This document shows, piece after piece, positions 1-5,389 of a DNA stretch of 5,389 nt (position 1 is the stretch's first letter; each line of letters starts with the position of its first letter). The stretch covers positions 1-5,389 of the forward strand of contig JBLHOC010000189.1 in NCBI GenBank assembly GCA_047620825.1, read 5' to 3'. This DNA is from UBA987 sp047620825 (GTDB lineage Bacteria; Bacteroidota; Bacteroidia; NS11-12g; UBA9320). Both the position numbers and the translations under genes were made by a program. The notes below the pieces were generated by a model, which made no database searches, was not told the origin of the DNA, and saw only the letters and a list, made by a program, of their open reading frames with translations.

Positions 1-77
1 TAATGAAATAACTGAGCTGCAAAAATTAGGATGACATTGACAATTACCTTTCCGAAAAAGATTAATACTTCTTTCAT
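1..77 (-). CDS. Possible 5' fragment of a minus-strand gene with a hydrophobic N-terminus
   Basis: An ATG at 77-75 on the minus strand opens a frame that stays open to the window edge (25 codons plus two bases). It begins MKEVLIFFGK and continues VIVNVILIFAAQLFH. The short basic/acidic start followed by a long hydrophobic run would suit a signal peptide or first membrane helix. It has the same orientation as the peptidase gene to its right. No clear ribosome binding site or promoter was found upstream; TAATTTTA about 15 bases before the ATG is only a near match to the Bacteroidota -7 box. A competing reading is the tail of a plus-strand gene ending NEITELQKLG with a TGA at 32-34. The open stretch is too short to decide, and the product is not recognised. 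Confidence 0.3.
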   Translation of the reverse strand, partial: MKEVLIFFGKVIVNVILIFAAQLFH

Positions 78-155
78 GTTAGAACTTAAAATTAAGACTT
101 TCACTCTATTAGTTGAAGGTCTGAATGAGTGAACATCGTACTTAGCTAATATATT

Positions 156-260
156 AATTAGATTCAGCAGGTGCCTAAATACCTAACATCCCAACTACCT
201 AACATCCCAACCACCTAACATCCCAACCACCTAACTTCCCAACCACCCAATGCCCCAAAA
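156..260. repeat. Composite repeat copy 1: 25-bp leader plus five 16-bp tandem units
   Basis: The leader (156-180) reads AATTAGATTCAGCAGGTGCC followed by TAAAT. Five 16-bp units follow at 181, 197, 213, 229 and 245. Units 1-3 are ACCTAACATCCCAAC plus T or C. Unit 4 has one further change (CTTCCC). Unit 5 is degenerate (ACCCAATGCCCCAAAA). The copy is aligned without gaps to copy 2 at an offset of 161 bp, with 14 mismatches in 105 positions by hand count. The unit length is not a multiple of three and the region lies outside genes, so it is not a protein repeat. There are no unique spacers between units, so it is not a CRISPR array. Confidence 0.9.
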
Positions 261-271
261 CGCCATTTCAA

Positions 272-300
272 CAGATTCTTCGCTGCCCTCTGAATGACGT
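272..300. repeat. Word resembling a dispersed intergenic (REP-like) repeat
   Basis: Read on the minus strand, this stretch contains GTCATTCAGAG, then GGCAGCG, then AAGAATCTG. It closely resembles a word of the form GTCATTCTGAG-N-AGCGAAGAATC that I recall as recurring between genes in many Bacteroidota and some other phyla; this is from memory and no search was run. The ends are weakly self-complementary (ATTC and GAAT), as expected for a small imperfect palindrome. It sits in the spacer between the two composite repeats. A partial echo, TCTGAATGA, occurs at 120-128, ahead of copy 1. Confidence 0.5.
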
Positions 301-316
301 TCTATTGTAAAGTTGC

Positions 317-421
317 AATTAGATTCGGCAAGTGCCTAAATCCCTAACAACCCAACTACCTAACAACCCAACTACCTAACATCCCAACTACCTAACATCC
401 CAACGCCCTAATGCACCAACC
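317..421. repeat. Composite repeat copy 2: 25-bp leader plus five 16-bp tandem units
   Basis: The leader (317-341) matches that of copy 1 at 23 of 25 positions. Units begin at 342, 358, 374, 390 and 406. Units 1 and 2 carry CTAACAACCC in place of CTAACATCCC, while units 3 and 4 match the copy 1 consensus. Unit 5 (CCCTAATGCACCAACC) shares the diverged AATGC core with unit 5 of copy 1. That shared core argues that the whole leader-plus-array block was duplicated, rather than two arrays expanding independently. The last base, 421, directly precedes the peptidase stop codon (422-424 on the minus strand). Confidence 0.9.
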
Positions 422-3400
422 CTACATCACCATTCTAAATACATCCCCCATACTCTTATCCTCCATGATATTGAAGTTTAGTTTAAAGGTAATCCGTTGT
501 GTTAGGTCTGTGATTTTTTGTAAGGTCTGGGCTTCCATGATCATGTTGGAACTAAATAGTGGTATATAAATCTCCAGAAAGTCTTTGATCACCTTTACTT
601 CTATTCCTCCATTATATAGAAATGGTTCACCTTTATCTACGTTAGGTAAATCTTTCATTCCGTTAAACGTAAACGCGTCGAAGTATACACCTAAGGGTAA
701 TTTTAAAGGCAAATCAGATTTTAGATTCACCGCTAATGTCCATTTACTGATGTTGGCAAATGTGCCTGGTTCTTTTAAAAATACGTCGTTTTCAATTACC
801 TGGTGACTAAATAGTCCGTCTGAAGCACCACGCCCCATCAAGATTTCGTCGTAATTGTAATCCCATTTCCCAGCACCTGATTCCATGCGGTATTGGTATA
901 AACCATTCGTTGCTTCATCTAAAAATGTACCACCAAACACCCTGATATCTAAACCTTTACCTTTAAGCTTATACGTGATCCGTTTTTTATACTCCACGTT
1001 CATCTTGATAAAGTTATCTCCCAAAGTTGTACTGGTCAGCATATTCGTTGCCGTATCAACACGATGTGTGGCATTTGAAGGCATGCCCATTTCAACTCGA
1101 ACTTTCCACTGCGAAGGATTTATTGTTTTTGCATTTTTGAACAAATACTCAATTTGAAAGAATTGATCTCCTAATTGTTCTGCCACTGTTCTTCTTCCGT
1201 AGGCAGATCCAGTATCTTGTAGCAACGTATTGATAGATGCCTCTTGATCAAAATTCGGTGTGAACGACAATATCGTAGACTTAATTGTTAAACGGGATGA
1301 GATAGGATTGCGCTTGTCTGGATGTCTAAAATCCAATTTCAAGAATGGTACAATCCTGTTATAGCTATAATCTGCATCGCTAAATGCACTATACGCAAAT
1401 CTGGAACCTTTAACACCAAATTCTATCCCATTTAAGGTTTTGTTACGTGCTATTGTATAATGCGTATTAAAATATCCGTTTATATCGCCTGTTGTTGGGC
1501 TAAATAATGGCGTTGCTGAAAAGTTAAACTTCTTCTTAGGTGTAACCGCATTGTTCAACCACAACCCAAACATGGCTTTGTTATGGATGTTCCAACCTAC
1601 CAATGGCAATACATTGAGAGAAGTTCTATTTGGATTGTCTAGCACCGACATAAAGCGAATACTCAACGGTTCAACCGTTTTAAACATACCTGAAGTGCGA
1701 ATGGTGTTGTCATGTCTGTTCACCTCTGGAAGCCATTCGTAAGGATCAATCTTAACCAAATCGAATGATTCCGTTATTAACCGAACAGATGTCTCGCCCA
1801 TAAAACCATCCACCCATATCGTTTTTACAAGTTTTCCTTTATTGAAAAATCCAATTTGTATTGGTGATGCAACGTCCCCTTTATTAACAACCACTACATT
1901 TTGACCATCAATAGATTTTACACCATAATCGATGTGACCCTCAGTACCCAATAGTCCTTCAAAAAACCAACGCAAATCTTTGCTACTTGTAGTTTGAAAA
2001 ATATCAAACATATCTCCCGGAAGTGGATGCTTAAATTTCCACTTATTAAAATACGCTTTGAAACATGAATCAGTCATCGCTTGCCCCATATACGATTTAA
2101 GGTAGCCAAAGGCATCCGCCCCTTTTCCATAAACCATCATGCCATAATTCATACTTGTAAAATCGACACTATGTGCACCAATGGCTTGATGTAGTTCTGA
2201 AGATTCTAATTGTCTATAGCCGATTTTCATGGCGGCCGAACTAATCCCAACACCTCGAATGGTTGGCTTTTCTAAATTTGCTTCTTTCAACTTCTCGGAA
2301 CCGTGAATGGCTTCGTTTTCAAAATAAGAGTTGATAGATTCGTCCATCCAAGGATAAACGCGTTCGTTGTTACCAAGTATGCCATAAAACCAGTTGTGTC
2401 CCACTTCATGAACAATAACTTCCTCTCCCAAATTTGCAACAACGGTTATCATCGGATACTCCATACCTCCGCCTGCTTTTAGCGCACCTTTTACAACAGA
2501 GCAATGGCTGTAAGGATAATAACCACAATGGTCTGAGTAATAATTTAACGCTTTTTTTATGTCATTGGTAAAATTTAAATTGGTTTGCCCTGCGTACACA
2601 TAGGCTTTTACAACCTGCCCATTGGACAACGTCACATCTTCTTGTTTCACGTTAAAACGTTTGTCGGCAAACCATGCAAAATCATGTATGTTATCTTGGT
2701 AATAGGTGATGGTTTTTAGCTCATCCGCAGAAGGTATATTCTTCTTCCCGCGAATTGGGTTGTTGGTTCTATCTAGTAAAAATGTATGCTCATCTTGTTC
2801 CTGAAGCTCACCAGTGGCAGCAACTATGTAATTATCAGGGAGCGTAATCCGGACTTCAAATCTGCCAAACTCTGAGTAGAATTCACCTTGATCTAGGTAA
2901 GGCATTTGGTTCCAACCATTTACATCATATACAGCTGGTTTAGGGTACCACTGCGTAACTTGATAACTTTGCCCTTCATGCCCAAAGCGGCTAAAACTTC
3001 CAGGAATCTTTACAAAGAACGGTGTGGTTATTTCCACCGTCTCACCAGGTTTTATTGGATTCTTTAGTTGGATTTCTGCAATGTCAATTTGATTGTTGTA
3101 ATAGCTCCATGTCACCTTTTCTCCTCCAACCTTGAAATCAATTTTTTCAATATACCCTCTTAAAGAATCCTTTGAAAAATGAAATTTTGTAGAGCCATTG
3201 CCTATTTGCTGCTTTGCAAAATCCGTCAAGTCATCCTTGTACGCGTTCGGCCACAAATGAAAATACATCTTATCTAAAGCCACTGGGCTGTTATTTGTAT
3301 ACACATAGCGCGCATTCCCTTCAAGCGTATGATCCACGTCATTCAAGCTTACATCAATAAAATAGTTACAGCTTTGCTGCCAATCTGTCTGTCTGATTTC

Positions 3401-3463
3401 TGGTTGAGTGTAACCAACAAGGGCACTGGTAATCATTAACGTTATTAGAATCAAATATTTCAT
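422..3463 (-). CDS. Exported M1-family zinc metallopeptidase with C-terminal beta-barrel-like region
   Basis: Predicted aminopeptidase-type M1 metalloprotease of 1013 residues, exported to the envelope. Residues 1 to about 19 form a signal peptide (MKYLILITLM then ITSALVGYTQ). An N-terminal beta domain spans roughly 28-240 and the catalytic domain roughly 245-505. The substrate-binding exopeptidase loop is GGGMEYP (331-337). The zinc site is HEVGH (352-356) with the third ligand E375 in WMDES, exactly the HExxH-x18-E spacing. Y445 in VYGKG matches the M1 catalytic tyrosine. From about 595 to 1000, alternating hydrophobic/polar strands (for example GIEFGVKG, LDIRVFGG, LGVYFDAFTF, FLEIYIPLF, RITFKLNFNI) suggest an outer-membrane beta-barrel; this is inferred from pattern only. 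The stop is TAG, with the repeat block starting at the next base. AGGAG directly abuts the ATG, too close for normal Shine-Dalgarno use, but the start is supported by the signal peptide. It is transcribed divergently from the TPR gene. Family assignment is firm; substrate is unknown. Confidence 0.95.
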   Translation of the reverse strand: MKYLILITLMITSALVGYTQPEIRQTDWQQSCNYFIDVSLNDVDHTLEGNARYVYTNNSPVALDKMYFHLWPNAYKDDLTDFAKQQIGNGSTKFHFSKDSLRGYIEKIDFKVGGEKVTWSYYNNQIDIAEIQLKNPIKPGETVEITTPFFVKIPGSFSRFGHEGQSYQVTQWYPKPAVYDVNGWNQMPYLDQGEFYSEFGRFEVRITLPDNYIVAATGELQEQDEHTFLLDRTNNPIRGKKNIPSADELKTITYYQDNIHDFAWFADKRFNVKQEDVTLSNGQVVKAYVYAGQTNLNFTNDIKKALNYYSDHCGYYPYSHCSVVKGALKAGGGMEYPMITVVANLGEEVIVHEVGHNWFYGILGNNERVYPWMDESINSYFENEAIHGSEKLKEANLEKPTIRGVGISSAAMKIGYRQLESSELHQAIGAHSVDFTSMNYGMMVYGKGADAFGYLKSYMGQAMTDSCFKAYFNKWKFKHPLPGDMFDIFQTTSSKDLRWFFEGLLGTEGHIDYGVKSIDGQNVVVVNKGDVASPIQIGFFNKGKLVKTIWVDGFMGETSVRLITESFDLVKIDPYEWLPEVNRHDNTIRTSGMFKTVEPLSIRFMSVLDNPNRTSLNVLPLVGWNIHNKAMFGLWLNNAVTPKKKFNFSATPLFSPTTGDINGYFNTHYTIARNKTLNGIEFGVKGSRFAYSAFSDADYSYNRIVPFLKLDFRHPDKRNPISSRLTIKSTILSFTPNFDQEASINTLLQDTGSAYGRRTVAEQLGDQFFQIEYLFKNAKTINPSQWKVRVEMGMPSNATHRVDTATNMLTSTTLGDNFIKMNVEYKKRITYKLKGKGLDIRVFGGTFLDEATNGLYQYRMESGAGKWDYNYDEILMGRGASDGLFSHQVIENDVFLKEPGTFANISKWTLAVNLKSDLPLKLPLGVYFDAFTFNGMKDLPNVDKGEPFLYNGGIEVKVIKDFLEIYIPLFSSNMIMEAQTLQKITDLTQRITFKLNFNIMEDKSMGDVFRMVM

Positions 3464-3486
3464 CTCCTATAATTTTGTGGGAAATT

Positions 3487-3494
3487 TAAAGATA
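3487..3494 (-). promoter_or_regulatory. Candidate -7 box for the peptidase gene (near match)
   Basis: On the minus strand this reads TATCTTTA, seven of eight positions if the two free positions are counted, against the Bacteroidota consensus TAnnTTTG. It would give a leader of about 17 bases before the ATG at 3463. No TTTG or TTG at a fitting -33 distance was found upstream, so the call is tentative. Confidence 0.35.
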
Positions 3495-3533
3495 AAACCA
3501 ATGAATCGTGCCTCATGTTTTACACGTTTTGTC

Positions 3534-3541
3534 TAGCTTTG
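3534..3541 (+). promoter_or_regulatory. Candidate -7 box for the TPR-comA operon
   Basis: TAGCTTTG matches the Bacteroidota sigma-A -7 consensus TAnnTTTG exactly. Transcription would begin near 3547, leaving a leader of only about 10 bases before the ATG at 3558, with no Shine-Dalgarno site, as is common in this phylum. A -33 TTTG at normal spacing is not evident; TTTT at 3518-3521 is the nearest candidate and is too close. The box overlaps the palindrome at 3538-3547. Confidence 0.5.
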
Positions 3542-3547
3542 TACAAA
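3538..3547. promoter_or_regulatory. Perfect 10-bp palindrome overlapping the operon -7 box
   Basis: TTTGTACAAA is perfectly self-complementary and does not extend further (C on both flanks). It shares the TTTG of the candidate -7 box and reaches the likely transcription start. Its position would let a dimeric regulator block the promoter, but short AT-rich palindromes also arise by chance, and no second copy was noticed in the divergent region. Confidence 0.3.
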
Positions 3548-3557
3548 CACCACCAGT

Positions 3558-4964
3558 ATGGACGGAGAGGAAATAACGGATGGGGAGTTAAAAGACCTTA
3601 TTAAGCGGTTTGAGATCAATTTTTCTGAAGGTGAGTTCGACTACTACACGCCTGAGAATCTGAACCATATCATTGATTATTACATAGAAAAACCCAACTA
3701 CAAAACGGCTTTAAAAGTGGCTCAGGTGGGTATAGATCAGCACCCCTTTGACGCTAGTTTTTATTCTAAAAAAGCGTTTATAAATACAATAACAGACAAT
3801 ACCGATTTAGCGCTTCAACTCATTGATGTCGCATTAGATTTAGATCCTAACAACCCAGATTACCTTGCACAAAAAGGTAGTATTCTGGAGTTAATGAATC
3901 GACCTTTAGAAGCCCTTGAGCAATTTGACTTGGCTTTGGAACATGGCGCTGAGAATAACGATGTGCTGGTTCTTAAGATGTTTGTCTATTTCAACATTGG
4001 CAACCCATCCTTAGCAATAAACATGATTGAACAAATCTTTAGTCGCAAGGTGACGGAAGATCGATTGATATTGGAATCTCATTTTTGTTTACAGTTAATG
4101 GATGCGTATGATGATGGTATCCGAATCTTTAAGGCATACCTCGATGAAGATCCATATCATGAAGTTGTGTGGCTTACATTGGGCCAGATGTATATGGCCG
4201 TTGATGGATACGAATTGGCTATTGACGCTTTTGAGTTTGCCATAGCTATTGACGATGAATATGCAGAAGCTTATTTTGAAAAAGGTCAATGCTTAATTGA
4301 GATGGATAATTATTTGGAGGCTTCAAAAAGTTTTGATGAATACATCAAACTCGAAGGTCCAGATCAATTCGCTTATGTAAACTTGGGAGATTGTTATAAA
4401 GCTATGAACCGCGTTTCTAAAAGCCGGATGTACTACAAACTTGCTTTAAAGATTGACCCAAAGTTTGGCCATGCTTGGCACGGATTGGGTCAAACATATG
4501 TATTAGAGGACAATCATAAAGAGGCACTCACCTTTCTTAAAAAGGCGAATACCATTCTACCTGACGATGAGTATATCATGTTGGAAATGGTGAAAACGCA
4601 AATCACTATTGGTCAGATTGATGAAGCTACAAAAACCCTTGAAGAAATGCGAACAACCATTCCTTATCGGGAATCGGTTTGGCTTTTACTAGCCAGTTTA
4701 CATTCCCAGTACGGTCAATTATCTGACGCCATTGCAACGTTGTATGAAGGTTTAAAACTGATTACGCAAAGCGCTAAGATCATGTATAAACTTGCTGCTT
4801 TTTGCTTTAACGCCGAACGGAGTGAAGAAGGTTTTGATAGGTTGACAGACGCATTATTATTAGATTTCAATTTGCACACCCAGTTGTTTGCAGATGCACC
4901 AAATTTAAGTAAGAATCAAGCCGTCCTTGACGTCATTGATTTATATAGAAACGAAAACGATTAA
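3558..4964 (+). CDS. Cytoplasmic protein of twelve tetratricopeptide repeats
   Basis: A 468-residue protein built almost wholly of TPRs, helix-turn-helix units that form a solenoid for binding other proteins. The units run in an unbroken 34-residue register from about residue 32 to 439, twelve in all. The TPR signature positions are visible. Small residues at position 8 are A73, G107, G209, G243, G277, G311, A379 and A413. Alanine at position 20 is seen at A51, A85, A119, A153, A221, A255, A323, A357 and A391. Pro ends some units (for example LDPNNP at 95-100 and IDP at 299-301). A short acidic N-terminus and a roughly 29-residue tail (LFADAPNLSKN and following) flank the solenoid. There is no signal peptide, membrane segment or catalytic domain. 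The protein is acidic. The start at 3558 follows the candidate promoter closely. The stop TAA is 4 bp from the next ATG, so it is co-transcribed with the phosphosulfolactate synthase gene. From memory, such TPR genes neighbour that synthase in other flavobacteria. The binding partner is unknown. Confidence 0.92.
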   Translation: MDGEEITDGELKDLIKRFEINFSEGEFDYYTPENLNHIIDYYIEKPNYKTALKVAQVGIDQHPFDASFYSKKAFINTITDNTDLALQLIDVALDLDPNNPDYLAQKGSILELMNRPLEALEQFDLALEHGAENNDVLVLKMFVYFNIGNPSLAINMIEQIFSRKVTEDRLILESHFCLQLMDAYDDGIRIFKAYLDEDPYHEVVWLTLGQMYMAVDGYELAIDAFEFAIAIDDEYAEAYFEKGQCLIEMDNYLEASKSFDEYIKLEGPDQFAYVNLGDCYKAMNRVSKSRMYYKLALKIDPKFGHAWHGLGQTYVLEDNHKEALTFLKKANTILPDDEYIMLEMVKTQITIGQIDEATKTLEEMRTTIPYRESVWLLLASLHSQYGQLSDAIATLYEGLKLITQSAKIMYKLAAFCFNAERSEEGFDRLTDALLLDFNLHTQLFADAPNLSKNQAVLDVIDLYRNEND

Positions 4965-4968
4965 TAGA

Positions 4969-5389
4969 ATGAATAGTACGTATAATTATCAGCTCCCCAA
5001 TCTTCCCGACAGATCTGCAAAACCTAGAAATATGGGCTTGACCATGGTGATGGACAAAGGTTTAAGCTTAAGAGAAGTGGAAGACTTTTTATCCATGACC
5101 CAAGAATATGTTGACATTGTAAAATTGGGTTTTGGAACTTCAATTATCACCCCAAATCTAAAAGAGAAGATTGATTTATATCGCCAAGCGGGCATCCCAG
5201 TTTATTTCGGAGGTACGCTGTTTGAAGCGTTTGTTAAAAGAGGTAAAATCGATGATTATCGGAAATTTTTGGATAAATATGATATCACCCACTTAGAAGT
5301 AAGTGATGGTAGTATTGAAATTCCACAGGATGAGAAATGTGGTTACATCTCATCGCTTGCTAAAGACTACACCGTACTTTCTGAGGTAG
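4969..5389 (+). CDS. comA: Phosphosulfolactate synthase, ComA family (3' end beyond window)
   Basis: The first 140 codons of a ComA-family enzyme (EC 4.4.1.19), which adds sulfite to phosphoenolpyruvate to give (R)-2-phospho-3-sulfolactate in the cytoplasm. Family motifs appear in order: GLTMVMDKGL (23-32), VDIVKLGFGTS (48-58), IPVYFGGTLFE (76-86), LEVSDGSIEIP (109-119) and TVLSEV (135-140). These match the archaeal ComA pattern as I remember it (TVVLDKGL, KFGWGTS, GGTLFE, EISDGS, VLTEV). The family is usually about 250-260 residues, so somewhat over half is present, in a TIM-barrel fold. The ATG at 4969 lies 4 bp after the TPR stop without a clear ribosome site, suggesting translational coupling; an internal ATG at residue 22 is a less likely start. 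In methanogens this step leads to coenzyme M and in Bacillus to spore sulfolactate. In this organism sulfolactate or a cysteate/sulfonolipid precursor is more plausible, but that is inference. Confidence 0.93.
   Translation, partial: MNSTYNYQLPNLPDRSAKPRNMGLTMVMDKGLSLREVEDFLSMTQEYVDIVKLGFGTSIITPNLKEKIDLYRQAGIPVYFGGTLFEAFVKRGKIDDYRKFLDKYDITHLEVSDGSIEIPQDEKCGYISSLAKDYTVLSEV

Larger units (their letters stand above)
78..421. other. Gene-free intergenic region carrying repeats
   Basis: No credible coding frame was found here on either strand. Positions 78-155 are AT-rich and contain a perfect 10-bp AT palindrome TAATATATTA at 147-156 but no convincing hairpin terminator. Positions 156-421 are dominated by two copies of a composite repeat and a short spacer, described separately. 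The plus strand of the repeat part is rich in C and A and almost free of G, so the minus strand, which would be the 3' untranslated RNA of the peptidase gene, is G- and U-rich. No stem-loop followed by a T-run was seen after the peptidase stop, so how that transcript ends is unclear. Confidence 0.75.

Noticed and set aside
1..34. C-terminal tail of a plus-strand gene (NEITELQKLG then TGA)
   Set aside because: Ten codons at the window edge give no family evidence; kept only as the alternative to the minus-strand fragment.
146..161. Hairpin CTAAT-N6-ATTAG as a transcription terminator
   Set aside because: The five-pair stem is made almost only of A-T pairs and has no following T-run on either strand, so it is too weak to call.
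181..421. CRISPR array
   Set aside because: The 16-bp units are directly tandem with no unique spacers of constant length, there is no cas gene in the window, and the two copies are separated by a single unrelated spacer.
585..1742. Plus-strand open frames at 585-806, 885-1157 and 1551-1742
   Set aside because: They lie antisense within the peptidase gene, have no recognisable family features, and are explained as shadows of a strongly supported coding frame.
4095..4289. Minus-strand open frame antisense to the TPR gene
   Set aside because: The plus-strand TPR repeats cover it fully with conserved signature positions; the antisense translation shows no family features.
4989..5195. Minus-strand open frame antisense to the ComA-family gene
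   Set aside because: The plus strand carries unmistakable ComA motifs across this stretch.

Overview
The window looks like chromosomal DNA of a Bacteroidota organism, probably of the flavobacterial type. The evidence is AT-rich coding sequence, starts mostly without a Shine-Dalgarno site, an exact match to the Bacteroidota sigma-A -7 box (TAnnTTTG), and the gene families present. The genus cannot be named from sequence alone.

Layout, left to right. Positions 1-77 hold a possible 5' fragment of a minus-strand gene with a hydrophobic N-terminus, cut by the window edge (weak call). Positions 78-421 hold no gene. This stretch carries two copies of a 105-bp composite repeat (156-260 and 317-421), each a 25-bp leader followed by five 16-bp tandem units. 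Between them lies a short word (272-300) resembling a dispersed intergenic repeat known from many Bacteroidota. Positions 422-3463 (minus) encode a 1013-residue exported M1 zinc metallopeptidase with an intact active site and a C-terminal half that looks like an outer-membrane beta-barrel. A 94-bp divergent promoter region (3464-3557) follows. Positions 3558-4964 (plus) encode a cytoplasmic protein made almost entirely of twelve tetratricopeptide repeats. After a 4-bp gap, 4969-5389 (plus) is the first 140 codons of a phosphosulfolactate synthase (ComA family), running off the right edge.

The two plus-strand genes almost certainly form an operon. The ComA homologue would join sulfite to phosphoenolpyruvate, the first step toward sulfolactate-type sulfonates. 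The TPR protein is probably a protein-interaction scaffold whose partner cannot be read from the sequence. The divergent peptidase acts in the cell envelope and has no evident functional link to the operon beyond the shared promoter region.

No complete undescribed multi-gene system is visible. The least explained parts are the duplicated 16-bp array, which starts immediately after the peptidase stop codon, the peptidase-barrel fusion, and a perfect palindrome overlapping the operon promoter.
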